Source: an uncultured Rikenellaceae bacterium (lineage in GTDB: Bacteria; Bacteroidota; Bacteroidia; Bacteroidales; Rikenellaceae). Taken from it: DNA of 64,000 nt. The translations under genes and the position numbers were made by a program. Below, in pieces: positions 45,090-55,668 of the stretch; the first letter of the stretch is position 1; the number at the start of each line of letters is the position of its first letter. Below the pieces are notes generated by a model, which was not told the origin of the DNA, did not search any database, and saw only the letters and a list, made by a program, of their open reading frames with translations. The stretch is from positions 124,001 through 188,000 of the forward strand of contig CALVFI010000010.1 in the NCBI GenBank assembly GCA_944326815.1, read 5' to 3'.

Positions 45090-47942
45090 TCATCCCTGAG
45101 TTAAAATCTTTTTCAGAAAAGCACCCGTGTAGCTTCCAGAGACGCGAGCCACCTGCTCTGGTGTTCCGGTGGCGATGATTTGTCCTCCTGCCGCTCCACC
45201 ATCCGGTCCAATATCGATCAGATAGTCGGCCATCTTAACCACGTCGAGGTTATGCTCGATCACGATCACCGTATTACCCCGCTCCACCAACTTGTTGATC
45301 ACATCCAAGAGTTGACGAACATCCTCAAAATGGAGTCCGGTCGTAGGCTCGTCGAGGATATAGAGCGTACTGCCCGTATCGCGCTTTGCCAACTCTGCAG
45401 AGAGTTTGATTCGCTGGCTTTCTCCGCCCGAAAGCGTGGTACACGGCTGGCCAAGCGTCAAATAGCCGAGTCCTACATCCTGAATTGCCTTGAGCTTCTG
45501 ATAAATCGACGGTATATTCTCGAAAAACTCCACGGCTCGATTCACCGTCATATCGAGTACTTCGTTGATATTCTTTCCCTTATACTTCACCTCCAAGGTT
45601 TCGCGGTTATAACGCTTCCCACCGCACACCTTGCAACGCACGTATACATCCGGCAGAAAATTCATCTCGATGGTTTGCACACCTGCACCACGGCACTCTT
45701 CGCAACGTCCACCCTTCACGTTGAACGAGAACCGCCCAGCCTTGAATCCTCGCACCTGTGCATCAGGCGTCGCCTCGAACAACTTACGGATATCGCCAAA
45801 AACATTCGAATAGGTGGCCGGATTGCTGCGCGGCGTACGGCCAATCGGAGACTGATCTACCACCACGAGCTTATCGATGTTCTCGAGTCCCTCAACCGCA
45901 TCGTAATCCAGAGGCCGATCGTACGAATGATACAATGCCCGACTCAGAATCGGACGAAGCGTATCATTGATAAGCGTCGATTTTCCGCTTCCGCTCACCC
46001 CTGTCACACAAATCAACACCCCCAGCGGGAACTCCACCGTCACATTCTTCAGGTTATTTCCCCGTGCTCCCCGGATGATCAGTTTCTTACCGTTGCCTTC
46101 ACGCCTTTTTGAGGGAATTTCAATACGTCTGCGACCGCACAGGTAATCGGCAGTAATGCTGTCCGACTTTAGAATCTCGTCGATTGTTCCTGCTGAAACA
46201 ATATATCCCCCCTTCATTCCGGCCCGGGGCCCGGCATCCACGATATAATCCGCACTACGAATCATTTCCTCATCATGTTCCACAACAATCACCGAATTAC
46301 CGGCATCCCGGAGTTCCTGAAGCGAGCGAATCAACTTCTGGTTATCGCGCTGATGCAACCCGATACTCGGTTCATCAAGGATATACAGCACATTCACCAG
46401 TTTTGAACCGATCTGGGTGGCCAGTCGGATACGTTGACTCTCCCCGCCGGAGAGCGTACGTGTAGCTCGACTCAGAGATAGATAGCCCAATCCCACGTCG
46501 ATCAGGAAACGCAACCGTTCCCGAATCTCCTTCAGGATTTCCCGGGCAATCTGCGCCTCTTTGGGGCTCATGCGGCTCTCAAGATCGGCCACCCAATGAG
46601 CAAACTCCTCGATGCTCATGGCAGAGACCTCCGCAATATTCTTTCCGTCGATACGAAACTGGAGCGACTCACTGCGCAGACGACTCCCACCGCAATGGCT
46701 GCATACACGGCGCATCATGAACTGCTCTTTCCACTTATCCCCTTTCCCGCTGGCCGAATCCTCCTCCTGACGTTCGATGTAGTCCGCAACGCCATTCCAT
46801 GTAATCATATGATTGCCTCCCGTATAGGAAAATTCACGCGTATCGACCATCACAGGCTCGGAGTCTCCGTACAGAATGGCATTCATCGCCTCCTCGGAGA
46901 GGGTCTCCACAGGATCCTCGATCGTGAAATCATACCGACGGCCCAAGGCTTCCATCTGTGCAAAAAGCAGATTATTCCGATACTTACCCAACGGTTCGAT
47001 AGCCCCCTCTTTCAAACTTTTCTGAGGAGAAGAAATAATTTTCTTAAGGTCGAATACCGCCTCCTCGCCCAAACCGCCACAATGCGGACAGGCCCCTTGC
47101 GGAGAGTTGAACGAAAAGGTATGCGGAGCGGGATCATTGAATGCAATGCCACTGGTCGGACACATCAAATGCCGGGAATAGAAACGCGATGTCTGAGTAT
47201 CATAATCATATAGCGACATCGTACCTTTCCCCTGCCGCATTGTTTCTTGCAGGCTCTTGCATAAGCGATCACGGGAATCCTCGCTTACGATCAAGCGATC
47301 CACCACCAGGTCGACCGTATGTATCTTATATCGGTCGAGCTTCATACCGCCTGTCAGTTCCCGGATCTCTCCATCGATACGGGCATAAAGGTATCCCTTG
47401 CGAATAAAAGAGTCGAACAGTTCACGGTAATGCCCCTTTCGACCCCGCACGACAGGAGCCAACAAGGCCACCTTACGCCCCGGAAATCCTTTCAGGATCA
47501 GGTCGACAATCTGTTGATCGGTATAATGCACCATCTCCTCGCCCGTCACCGGCGAATAGGCTCGCGACGCACGTGCATAGAGCAATCGCAGAAAATCGTT
47601 AATTTCGGTCACCGTACCCACCGTGGAACGTGGATTCTTATTGGTCGTTTTCTGTTCAATGGCCACCACAGGGCTCAACCCCGTAATCTTATCCACATCG
47701 GGGCGCTCCATCGCTCCGACAAATTGACGGGCATAGGTCGAGAGTGTCTCCATATATCGTCGCTGCCCCTCCGCATAAATCGTATCGAATGCCAGTGACG
47801 ACTTTCCCGAGCCGGAAAGTCCGGTAATCACCACCAACTCATTGCGGGGTATCTCCAGATCGACATTCTTAAGATTGTGAACCCTCGCTCCCAATATCTT
47901 GATACTATCCTCTTTCACAGCCTTATTTCCTAAAATCTGCAT
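45090..47942 (-). CDS. uvrA: Excinuclease ABC subunit UvrA
   Basis: The damage-recognition ATPase of nucleotide excision repair. The 950-residue protein has two ABC modules: Walker [15 protein letters not shown] and [14 protein letters not shown], and signatures [17 protein letters not shown] and [17 protein letters not shown]. It also has zinc-finger cysteines (CSHCGG and [11 protein letters not shown] ... CRCKVCGG-like). Full length. It overlaps the upstream lytic transglycosylase gene by 20 bp. Confidence 0.97.
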   Translation of the reverse strand: MQILGNKAVKEDSIKILGARVHNLKNVDLEIPRNELVVITGLSGSGKSSLAFDTIYAEGQRRYMETLSTYARQFVGAMERPDVDKITGLSPVVAIEQKTTNKNPRSTVGTVTEINDFLRLLYARASRAYSPVTGEEMVHYTDQQIVDLILKGFPGRKVALLAPVVRGRKGHYRELFDSFIRKGYLYARIDGEIRELTGGMKLDRYKIHTVDLVVDRLIVSEDSRDRLCKSLQETMRQGKGTMSLYDYDTQTSRFYSRHLMCPTSGIAFNDPAPHTFSFNSPQGACPHCGGLGEEAVFDLKKIISSPQKSLKEGAIEPLGKYRNNLLFAQMEALGRRYDFTIEDPVETLSEEAMNAILYGDSEPVMVDTREFSYTGGNHMITWNGVADYIERQEEDSASGKGDKWKEQFMMRRVCSHCGGSRLRSESLQFRIDGKNIAEVSAMSIEEFAHWVADLESRMSPKEAQIAREILKEIRERLRFLIDVGLGYLSLSRATRTLSGGESQRIRLATQIGSKLVNVLYILDEPSIGLHQRDNQKLIRSLQELRDAGNSVIVVEHDEEMIRSADYIVDAGPRAGMKGGYIVSAGTIDEILKSDSITADYLCGRRRIEIPSKRREGNGKKLIIRGARGNNLKNVTVEFPLGVLICVTGVSGSGKSTLINDTLRPILSRALYHSYDRPLDYDAVEGLENIDKLVVVDQSPIGRTPRSNPATYSNVFGDIRKLFEATPDAQVRGFKAGRFSFNVKGGRCEECRGAGVQTIEMNFLPDVYVRCKVCGGKRYNRETLEVKYKGKNINEVLDMTVNRAVEFFENIPSIYQKLKAIQDVGLGYLTLGQPCTTLSGGESQRIKLSAELAKRDTGSTLYILDEPTTGLHFEDVRQLLDVINKLVERGNTVIVIEHNLDVVKMADYLIDIGPDGGAAGGQIIATGTPEQVARVSGSYTGAFLKKILTQG

Positions 47943-48798
47943 TCGGAATCTTCACGGCATAAGTTTTTCCTGCACTATTACTATATTCATAATCGCGAAT
48001 CCAATGGTTTAGTTCTCGCAACATCTTATAACTCGTGCCATTAGCCTGTGCAAATTGAGACCAATCTATAGGGACATCACTAACCTCTACCACTCGATAA
48101 TCGGTCAATGGCTTATAATAATCGGCATTACTAAGCATATATCCATAATTATAGGGAGCCTCCGTAATCATTTTTAAAGACAAAATACGGAATATATAGC
48201 GCATAGTCTCCGTAGGAAGATAAACATCATAATAATCGGCTACACCCTGTTGTTTAAGTCGGCGTGAAAGCCCTGCATCCCCCAAATTGTAGGCAGCCGC
48301 TGCCAAGGTCCAGGAGCCGAATCGTTCGTACGATTCACGCAAATAACGGCATGCCGCCTCCGTTGCTTTTTCAATATGATACCTTTCATCAATATCCGCC
48401 CCCACTTCCAAACCATATTTACGTCCCGTGGCCGGCATCAACTGCCACAAGCCGGCCGCTCCGGCGACAGAGACCACATTGGGATCAAGACCGCTCTCTG
48501 CCATACATAGATATTTAAAATCGGAAGGGATTCCATATTTTTCCATGATAGGCTCTATGATGGCAAAATATCGCTGAGTATTCAAAAGAGTCAGCATCGT
48601 TCGAGAATGCAGATAACATGTCGCAAGCAATTCTCGGCGAAGACTTTCACGTGTATCGTAATTATCAAGCGGAACAGATTCTCCTGCGAATTCAAGCGTT
48701 TGTGGAATCGGCGGGATATATACCTTGGCAAAATGGTTCTGAGCAACAGTCGATATATATGCGCCCAACATACAAATCAACAAAACAATATGCTTCAT
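47923..48798 (-). CDS. Lytic transglycosylase (SLT domain)
   Basis: An exported murein hydrolase that cleaves the glycan strand between MurNAc and GlcNAc. The 291-residue protein has a signal peptide (1-19, ISTVAQ) and an SLT domain (about 85-200), with the catalytic Glu at E101 in YLCMAESGLDP, then GAAGLWQLMPATGRKYG and AAAYNLGDAGLSRRL. There is no LysM repeat. A C-terminal segment of about 80 residues follows. It overlaps uvrA by 20 bp. Confidence 0.93.
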   Translation of the reverse strand: MKHIVLLICMLGAYISTVAQNHFAKVYIPPIPQTLEFAGESVPLDNYDTRESLRRELLATCYLHSRTMLTLLNTQRYFAIIEPIMEKYGIPSDFKYLCMAESGLDPNVVSVAGAAGLWQLMPATGRKYGLEVGADIDERYHIEKATEAACRYLRESYERFGSWTLAAAAYNLGDAGLSRRLKQQGVADYYDVYLPTETMRYIFRILSLKMITEAPYNYGYMLSNADYYKPLTDYRVVEVSDVPIDWSQFAQANGTSYKMLRELNHWIRDYEYSNSAGKTYAVKIPNADFRK

Positions 48799-48847
48799 CT
48801 TTCCTGATTTTCAAAATAACAATATCAAGTCTCATCGCTTCATCATG

Positions 48848-48855
48848 CAAAGATA
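48848..48855 (-). promoter_or_regulatory. Promoter -7 element for the transglycosylase-uvrA operon
   Basis: The minus strand reads TATCTTTG, an exact TAnnTTTG match, 49 bp before the transglycosylase start. Confidence 0.55.
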
Positions 48856-48886
48856 ATGCATAAAACCAAGATAGAATAATGAAAAA

Positions 48887-48935
48887 GGTCGAAACTTGTC
48901 CCCCAGAATACAGTTCCCACGGGACAAGTTCGACC
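48887..48935 (-). terminator. Terminator of the fimbrial operon
   Basis: A 15-bp stem with a single bulged base (48887-48902 with 48921-48935) and an 18-nt loop. On the minus strand it is followed by TTTTTC. It lies 28 bp beyond the last fimbrial gene and ends the operon. Confidence 0.75.
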
Positions 48936-48963
48936 TGTCTATGTTCTAATAATGACCTGACTA

Positions 48964-51351
48964 TTACGGATAGCTGTCTCCGGGTATCAGACCATCATCT
49001 GCCGGTCGATATACAGCTCTGATACGAAGATATTCCGTTCTCAATGCTTTTCCGTACCGACTACCGGGCCCCGCACCAGGATCATAATATTCCTCTGCGC
49101 CACTTTTTTTGTGGGCAATCTTACCAGTTTCGTCAATATAGGCCATGGTAGCCCGGGCATACTCCGAAGCCTCATAAGTAACGCCGGCCCAATCTTTCCG
49201 TGCAGCAGCCGCGGAGGACCAGTAGAAATCCTCCTGAAATTCCTTGTAAACGGGATAATATGTGGTTAGTGTATTCTCCAACTCACGAATGGCTGGAAGA
49301 TACCAACAAGTATTCGTCTCGGAAATCATACCTGAAGCGTCGGTTTTATTTTTGCGATAGCAATATTCTGCGGCTGTCTGGGGAATTTCGTCGAGAATCA
49401 TCGCCTTTGCCGGACCATTGGGCTGATTCCAACTTTTATTAAAGACCCCTGTAGCCATAAGAATCGCTATGGTACCTTTTTTCCCTTGAAAATAATTTTC
49501 AATAGCATCATTTCTGGGCAGATATCCCAGCAACAGACCTGTATTAATTTCGCCCATATTGGCCGGGCCCCATGGCAGACCGTCGTACACTTGTTCTGAA
49601 TCCCATTGCGAAAGAGGATCGAAATAATCCCGATACTCTTCGCAAGCCTCCACATAGATCGTGTATTGATAAATACCTCGATCCTCCACTCGGACCGGCA
49701 TCAATCCATGCTGGACTAGTGTAACGGTGCGTTTATCTTTTATCACTCCATTTTCCTTATATTCTAGAATCAGATCGGCCTGACGACTATTCAGGCTGAT
49801 ATTCTCATCCACATAAATATAGATGCGGTCACGATTTTTCAAAGTCGCAGTCGTACTATTTCCCAACTGACCAGGATCGCTGACAAGGTTTTGCGTAAAA
49901 AATCTCCGTTTACCGGTTCCTGGGGCAAATTCCACTCCCGGATGACTGAGTTGATTATCGGCAGCCACACCGCTACGCATCACCTCTTCCGACACTCGTT
50001 CAATACGGAACCAGTCATTAGTCTCGGGATTATCAATGCTTACAGCAATTTCACTATTCGATGCATCATCGAACAGATAAATATCCATGGGAACAATATT
50101 GAAATGAGCATCCAAATCTTTATGACGTAGAATCGAAACATAGTAAGGAGTGGTATGCTCGACATTGATACGGGCATCGAATGTCACCACATCCGAAGGA
50201 GTGTTTCCAGCTGCCGTAATGCCAGAAATAGTGACATTGTTGCGATATTGATGATTTCGCCTGACATTGAAGTCTTTTTCCGGATCACTCCCTAAAAAAA
50301 CCGTACACGTAGCCTGATAATCTATATCATCCACATCGGTAAAGATTCCGCGGAATACTACGTACGTGGCTGGAATCGTATCATTATCGGCCCCGATGGC
50401 CAACAGGGGTTTATAACGCTGGTAATGATCCGGATCCAAGCCTGCCGGATAAGGATAGTCTGCGGGATATTCGGCATATCCCGGTTTACGAAGATTCTCA
50501 TACACATAGAACGACAGAGTTGCCTCACCCTGTTGGTTATACAACGTATTCGCCGAAGGCTCCAAGTATTGGACAATGAAGGTCGTTGCATCGACTTGTC
50601 CATCGTTATTCATATCAAGATTACTTTCAGAATCCCCCGCCGGGGCAAGAAATGGAACGGCCGTTGCCATATTTCTCACTTCACATTCGGTCAAAACCAG
50701 TGATGGCAAAGAGCCTATCGCTCCGTTTGAAGCATCAATTTGAAAAGAAAAATCAATACGGGCCATCAACGCCTTTAATTCGATTATGGTTGAACCGTTA
50801 GCCTGAGTTAAATTCACCCCAGTCGCCGAACCGACCATCGGCATACCGGCAGCAGGCAAAGTCGAAAAAGTTTCGCGTTTGGTAGGACGATAATAGAAGG
50901 TCTCGAAATCTGTCTTATTTCGAATTTTCTCGGGATATCCATCTGCAGTAATAGAGCCGAATGTTCCCGGTTCGACATTTGCCACCACATATACCGTAGC
51001 ACTGGAGGCTTCTGCTGGATCGGCAAAAGCATCCTTATCGATATGAAGCATAGAAGAAGCGATATACTGATAACCTTGATAGAGATGATAATCATCTTTG
51101 GTAGCAAGGTAGTTCCCATCCGACCCGAACAAAAATACATGTATCGTACGTATCTCGCACTCCGCGTCGGTTTTCGGGTCGGATACCCGGGTAATCACAC
51201 GCTCGGGCGACATACTCTCCGCAACGGCCTTAAGCATAAATCCTTCATGACGGTTTGCCGAAACGTCAGGGGTCACATCTTTTGTACATCCCCCCAACAG
51301 GATGGACATTCCCATAAGCAACAGGCACCAATAACTTCTTTTCCCTTCCAT
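48964..51351 (-). CDS. DUF4906-type fimbrial lipoprotein, possible tip or accessory subunit
   Basis: A 795-residue lipoprotein with its lipobox ending at Cys22 (LLGGC). The N-terminal half resembles fimbrial/Mfa-type beta-sandwich domains (RTIHVFLFGSDGNYLATKD, VYVVANVEPGTF). The region from about 400 onwards fits DUF4906-like proteins found at the ends of Bacteroidales fimbrial operons. The C-terminal 200 residues contain GLPWGPANMGEINTGLLLGY and end WYLPAIRELENTL ... RIRAVYRP, similar to FISUMP/DUF1566-like C-terminal domains. It may sit at the fimbria tip as an adhesin; this is inference from size and operon position. Confidence 0.75.
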   Translation of the reverse strand: MEGKRSYWCLLLMGMSILLGGCTKDVTPDVSANRHEGFMLKAVAESMSPERVITRVSDPKTDAECEIRTIHVFLFGSDGNYLATKDDYHLYQGYQYIASSMLHIDKDAFADPAEASSATVYVVANVEPGTFGSITADGYPEKIRNKTDFETFYYRPTKRETFSTLPAAGMPMVGSATGVNLTQANGSTIIELKALMARIDFSFQIDASNGAIGSLPSLVLTECEVRNMATAVPFLAPAGDSESNLDMNNDGQVDATTFIVQYLEPSANTLYNQQGEATLSFYVYENLRKPGYAEYPADYPYPAGLDPDHYQRYKPLLAIGADNDTIPATYVVFRGIFTDVDDIDYQATCTVFLGSDPEKDFNVRRNHQYRNNVTISGITAAGNTPSDVVTFDARINVEHTTPYYVSILRHKDLDAHFNIVPMDIYLFDDASNSEIAVSIDNPETNDWFRIERVSEEVMRSGVAADNQLSHPGVEFAPGTGKRRFFTQNLVSDPGQLGNSTTATLKNRDRIYIYVDENISLNSRQADLILEYKENGVIKDKRTVTLVQHGLMPVRVEDRGIYQYTIYVEACEEYRDYFDPLSQWDSEQVYDGLPWGPANMGEINTGLLLGYLPRNDAIENYFQGKKGTIAILMATGVFNKSWNQPNGPAKAMILDEIPQTAAEYCYRKNKTDASGMISETNTCWYLPAIRELENTLTTYYPVYKEFQEDFYWSSAAAARKDWAGVTYEASEYARATMAYIDETGKIAHKKSGAEEYYDPGAGPGSRYGKALRTEYLRIRAVYRPADDGLIPGDSYP

Positions 51352-51352
51352 T

Positions 51353-52462
51353 TTATTCGAATTTTATTCCGCTGTCGCCCCCATCTTCCCATACCTGATT
51401 ATTATCGACTACAAAATTCAGGACGAGAGCATCTCCAATGAAGTTCATCTCGAGCGTATAAATTGTTCCTCCCTGCGGCAAATATCCGAAAGGAAGTGCA
51501 ATTGTCTTATCCGTCACACGCTTTCCCATGAAAGAATAATCCAAATGGATATAAACATCATTTCCCAGATAGTTCGGAGCAGCACTCAGATTGGAAATCA
51601 ACATCAAGGTTTTATTTCCCACTTTTTGAGAGGATTTGTCATGTTCCACCATAATATCATCCGAATCGTCATTACCATCCAAGAAAGTGAATGTGCCGGC
51701 ATAAGTATCCGGAGTATACTCTAACCCCTCATTCATATGGATTTGAATCGAACGATAAAAGTTCCCCGACACACGCAGTCCATGAATAGTCAGGTCGTTT
51801 GTCTCATTGTAATTGTTTATGGTAAAGTTGATGCCTGTAAACAAATGATTGAACAGCAATTTGACTGGTCCATCTTTACGAGCGACATCTATGGCCGCAG
51901 CCACCATAGCATCGGGAATGTCATCCATTGTGCGAAGTGTAGAGATATCGCCCCCAGAGAAAGGCATAGTGAAAGTCAACGAAGGAAATCCGATACCGGT
52001 CTGTGTTGCAGGTTCTACCGTATAATACATATCGCCATAAGGATAATAAGCCAAAAAAGTATAAAGATAATCCGATTGTTCATACCAGCGTTTCTGCTCT
52101 CCGGTATAGTAACAAACCGCACCGTTATACTTCACTTCCGTCTTATAAAACAAATGAGGAGAAGATAAAACAGCTTTCGACTCCCAGGGAGTAGCCCCTG
52201 TAGCAGGATTGAGTACATTGGAACCATCGTAATTGGCCAAGCAATAACCCAGTACACCAAAAGAACCTCCCGAAGGGAAGATATCGACAGGCCCTGACGC
52301 ACGCGTAAAATGGCTCACATTCAAAGCAATGGCAGGCGAGTCAAAGCGAATCTCCTCACTGGATACGATTGCCGATGCCACAGGCTCCTCCTTGTTGCAG
52401 GCATTCAAAAACACCAGCATGGTCGAAAACAGATATAAAACTCTCGAACTCATAACAGGCAT
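51353..52462 (-). CDS. Fimbrillin-family lipoprotein (third)
   Basis: A 369-residue lipoprotein, lipobox FLNAC ending at Cys22. The mature region has the fimbrillin pattern: an N-terminal segment with FTRASGPVDIFPSGGSFGVLGY, then YFYPYGD-like TFLAYYPYGDMYYT, then a conserved C-terminal sandwich (LPFGYLPQGGTIYTLEM). It could be a minor or accessory pilin. It lies 1 bp before the DUF4906 gene and 3 bp after the preceding fimbrillin. A start three codons in (MSSRVL) is also possible. Confidence 0.8.
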   Translation of the reverse strand: MPVMSSRVLYLFSTMLVFLNACNKEEPVASAIVSSEEIRFDSPAIALNVSHFTRASGPVDIFPSGGSFGVLGYCLANYDGSNVLNPATGATPWESKAVLSSPHLFYKTEVKYNGAVCYYTGEQKRWYEQSDYLYTFLAYYPYGDMYYTVEPATQTGIGFPSLTFTMPFSGGDISTLRTMDDIPDAMVAAAIDVARKDGPVKLLFNHLFTGINFTINNYNETNDLTIHGLRVSGNFYRSIQIHMNEGLEYTPDTYAGTFTFLDGNDDSDDIMVEHDKSSQKVGNKTLMLISNLSAAPNYLGNDVYIHLDYSFMGKRVTDKTIALPFGYLPQGGTIYTLEMNFIGDALVLNFVVDNNQVWEDGGDSGIKFE

Positions 52463-52465
52463 GAA

Positions 52466-53443
52466 TTATTCTATGGTGACAATACCTCCCGAGGCCGATC
52501 TCCACGGCACGACCTGCGGAGTATCAAAGAGGATATAATCATTTCCTATGGTAAACGAATAGCGATATCCCGTTGCAGGTTTCCATTCGGTTACTCCCGC
52601 ATCGGTCAGACGAATACTCTTCGAGAAACGATTTTGCGTATAATTAGCATCGCCATATTCATACTCAATCTCCAATATGACCGCATTGCTCAATGTCTGA
52701 GGAATAGGCAGCAATTCACCGAAGAGAGACTCTCCTGCCGTTGTCAGATTTTTTTCGCTGGAGGAGCAGAAAGGCGCATCGGACGTAGTCGCATCCCCCA
52801 CGGTCCAAGTCCCGTATCCTCCTCCATTCACCGTACAACTTCCCGTAGCAGGGATCCCATAAAAGGTCGCGGATACAATACGAGCTGAGCCTCCTGCAGC
52901 CTCGAGGAGCGGATCGATACGTCCGACAATCTCCACCTTCGAAAGCATATGACGGAAAGTAAACACCACAGGCGAGGGATTACCACCATACACGATGCCG
53001 GTCTGTTCAGCAGCCATCAGATCCAGAGCATTACGAGCATCAAAATCCCTGACGACAATCTGAGGAGTCATACCCGCTCCGCTATTCTGCAATTCGACAT
53101 TCGGAGTATCGTACGGATACAAGGCGTAAAAGTCGTAAGTCGCGCCAGTTTTCCAATAACGGAGATTATCGTAGCTCCAAATATTAGCCGCACAACGGAC
53201 CTCTTCCTGCGAAAGAATCATCCGAATACTTCCGTCGCTACTTTCACGCGCCCAAACAGCGAAAGAGTCACCCTCCCCCAACGCAGTCACTGCCGATCGG
53301 CTCAACAGAGGAGCAAAGCCGATTGGTTCAGACTCTGCCATCCGTACATGCTCCGGTTGAGAACATCCAGCAAGAAGTAAGACGATTGCTATATTCATGC
53401 CGATCGTCTTCAAGATTTTCCCTTTCTCCATCATATTGCGCAT
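52466..53443 (-). CDS. Fimbrillin-family lipoprotein (second)
   Basis: A 325-residue lipoprotein with its lipobox ending at Cys27 (LLLAGC). Fimbrillin features include SRSAVTALGEGDSFAVWA, YWKTGATYDFYALYPYDT, FRHMLSKVEIVGRI, and ending TEWKPATGYRYSFTIGND. It is similar in layout to the first fimbrillin but different in sequence, so the operon probably encodes several distinct pilins. It is 126 bp after the first fimbrillin; that gap shows no clear promoter. Confidence 0.82.
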   Translation of the reverse strand: MRNMMEKGKILKTIGMNIAIVLLLAGCSQPEHVRMAESEPIGFAPLLSRSAVTALGEGDSFAVWARESSDGSIRMILSQEEVRCAANIWSYDNLRYWKTGATYDFYALYPYDTPNVELQNSGAGMTPQIVVRDFDARNALDLMAAEQTGIVYGGNPSPVVFTFRHMLSKVEIVGRIDPLLEAAGGSARIVSATFYGIPATGSCTVNGGGYGTWTVGDATTSDAPFCSSSEKNLTTAGESLFGELLPIPQTLSNAVILEIEYEYGDANYTQNRFSKSIRLTDAGVTEWKPATGYRYSFTIGNDYILFDTPQVVPWRSASGGIVTIE

Positions 53444-53569
53444 ATAAGGTTTAATTTTATAAAATAAGAAGATTCACCACTTTTAAGACGATTAAGAGGC
53501 AAACCTCCTTCATGCTGATTCGTTACGGGTCGATACGCCTTTCCGATCGCCTCTCTTTCAAGCCTCCAA

Positions 53570-54607
53570 TCAGTTTGTCGGCAGAACTACCTCATCACTT
53601 CCATCGAAAGTGGCATCAGTAATCGGAGTCACGCTCGGAGTTCCGAATTCAATGGGGAACAGGTTGACATTCTCGCCCATAATCGTTACATTATAGTTGT
53701 AACGGTTCCCTGCAATCCAGGTATATCCGGGCAACGTCGTCGCAACATTGACACCTGCATCTCGACTACCTACAATATAATTATCTGCATTATCCTGCAC
53801 ACGGACATCAAACGAAACTGCCACTTTCGTACCTACACCTGCATCCTGTCCGACAATGGTTTGAGGAATCACCGCAAAATCGACACTCGATGCCGAAGTG
53901 TTTCCACTGGCCTGATTAACAGCTTCACTGACTGCCATATCCGAAAAAGCTGCATCCGCACTTACCGTATTGGACCCCATAGTCCAAGTCTGCGTGCTGC
54001 CTGTATAATTGCCTTGCGAAATCATTCCGGAGACTTTCAAATTATCAACTGTCACGGTAATATCATTACCGAAACCGCTATTGAAAGTAAACTTGATCAT
54101 GGATAACAGATGCCCGAATTGGAATTGAATCTTATCCGGATTCGTAAGAATGGGATTCTTGGTTGTTTCCGTTGCAGTAGCATAAATCAGGTCATTCTGA
54201 TTGAGCGGATCCGAAGTATAACCCATGAAATTCAATGCGCCATTATCAAAATCCGTTTCGATCGTTCCATTGCCATTCACTGCACTAGGGGCATAAGCGG
54301 CAAATTTGTAATTCTGTCCAGGCACCCAATAACGTGTAGTCGTATAAGTCCAATCATCTGAACCGGCCGTACCCGTCACGGATACGCCATTGAATACGTG
54401 AGTCATATCGTTATAACCGCCGTAGACAATGAACTCATTGATATTGGCCTGTTCTATAATACCGACCGCTTTCGACTCGACCGGATGGCCAATATAGGCG
54501 TTTGTGAAGCCGATAGTGCCTCCCTGAGTCTGGCTGACGGTTTCTGTTTTGCTACAACTTGCCAATACCGCTACGGCTACGACAAGTAAAATGGAATTGT
54601 TTTTCAT
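53570..54607 (-). CDS. Fimbrillin-family lipoprotein (first; possible major subunit)
   Basis: A 345-residue lipoprotein with its lipobox ending at Cys18 (VLASC). Visible fimbrillin features are GFTNAYIGHPVESKAVG, the conserved YWVPGQNYKFAAYAP, FQFGHLLSMIKFTFNSGF and the C-terminal YTWIAGNRYNYNVTI. It lies right after the DUF5119 gene and before a 126-bp gap. Its position and typical length make it the best candidate for the main fimbrial shaft protein, by inference. Confidence 0.83.
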   Translation of the reverse strand: MKNNSILLVVAVAVLASCSKTETVSQTQGGTIGFTNAYIGHPVESKAVGIIEQANINEFIVYGGYNDMTHVFNGVSVTGTAGSDDWTYTTTRYWVPGQNYKFAAYAPSAVNGNGTIETDFDNGALNFMGYTSDPLNQNDLIYATATETTKNPILTNPDKIQFQFGHLLSMIKFTFNSGFGNDITVTVDNLKVSGMISQGNYTGSTQTWTMGSNTVSADAAFSDMAVSEAVNQASGNTSASSVDFAVIPQTIVGQDAGVGTKVAVSFDVRVQDNADNYIVGSRDAGVNVATTLPGYTWIAGNRYNYNVTIMGENVNLFPIEFGTPSVTPITDATFDGSDEVVLPTN

Positions 54608-54660
54608 CTTTTACTATGGATTAATTAAGTTAATGGAAATCTATTTATGTAGGAAAATCC

Positions 54661-55668
54661 TCAATCTAGAGGCAATTCTATATCCTCATATTTGCCCCAG
54701 TCTTCTACTTTTACCTCGAAGCCTGCATTCCCCCCTGCTTCATCCTTCGTTACCGTAAGACCAGTAACCGTAATAACGCCCCCTCGCGGCTGAGAAGCCA
54801 ACTGATCGGTCACATCGAACTCAAAAGTCTTCAATTTTCCATTCTGGAGCATAACCTCCAAATTAAGAAGATTTTGTTGAAGGCTTTGACGCACGTAATG
54901 ATCTCCAGGGAAATTAGGCACACCGAAAGAGGTAAGTTGTGTCTCCGCCCCATAATCCTTCAGATCACAATCGAAAAGAATGGTTGCAACACCCTCGTCC
55001 GTATGCCCATCCTGCAGATAAACCGAACGAGCCATACCGGAAACTGCTCCACGTGCCAACGTAACATATTCCAAACCATCAGCAAATTCATAACGAATCA
55101 GGTAAGTATAGACTAAAGGTCGCAATGTCACCGAGAGAGAGTCCGGTTCAGCAACAGGAACGGCCGTATAACCGTCGATCCATGCACCATATAACATGTC
55201 GGGAGCATTGACCGTCATCTCATCCGCATGACTCTCCGTATAGGTCGAACGGGTTCTTACGCGCGTCGTAGCCGAAGCTGCAGTGGATACATCCAAATCA
55301 CCGAAAACAATATAACGCGTATCATTGTTATAAAGCAAAATCGACTTCTCTCCGGCTGTCATCGAGAGTTCTCCGCCCTCGGCCGGAAGATGACGCTCCG
55401 AGCGTGATCCGTCTTCATGATAGACAAACGAAGCGATACCTGTGGCTACATCCGGACGAAGCGAATCGTAATGTATGCCATGTTCTGCCGGCCAATTGTC
55501 TTTCCAGCCCATTCCATAATCACGTTCCCACTCCTGTTCCCAATCGGTTTGCAGCCGAAGACGTGGAGACAGACCATGTTGATCGTGATTATAACAGAGG
55601 TCCTTGCGGCAACTACCGAACCATAGTACGCCCAGCGGCAACAGCCATATGACACATACTCTTTTCAT
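54661..55668 (-). CDS. DUF5119-type fimbrial lipoprotein
   Basis: A 335-residue lipoprotein with its lipobox ending at Cys20 (WFGSC). The mature N-terminus CRKDLCYNHDQHG matches the DUF5119/FimB-like family seen in Bacteroidales fimbrial operons, where such proteins anchor or cap the fimbria. ATG 55668 is used; it overlaps the stop of the DUF3575 gene (ATGA) and has GGGAGGTG just upstream. The longer frame extends into the upstream gene. Confidence 0.8.
   Translation of the reverse strand: MKRVCVIWLLPLGVLWFGSCRKDLCYNHDQHGLSPRLRLQTDWEQEWERDYGMGWKDNWPAEHGIHYDSLRPDVATGIASFVYHEDGSRSERHLPAEGGELSMTAGEKSILLYNNDTRYIVFGDLDVSTAASATTRVRTRSTYTESHADEMTVNAPDMLYGAWIDGYTAVPVAEPDSLSVTLRPLVYTYLIRYEFADGLEYVTLARGAVSGMARSVYLQDGHTDEGVATILFDCDLKDYGAETQLTSFGVPNFPGDHYVRQSLQQNLLNLEVMLQNGKLKTFEFDVTDQLASQPRGGVITVTGLTVTKDEAGGNAGFEVKVEDWGKYEDIELPLD

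Noticed and set aside
45180..46112. A 310-codon open frame on the plus strand inside uvrA
   Set aside because: Fully antisense to conserved UvrA sequence, with no family resemblance or promoter.
53444..53569. A separate promoter or invertible segment between the first and second fimbrillin genes
   Set aside because: I could not find a TAnnTTTG box or convincing inverted repeats in the 126-bp gap; only a weak 4-bp hairpin (GAGG/CCTC) is visible.
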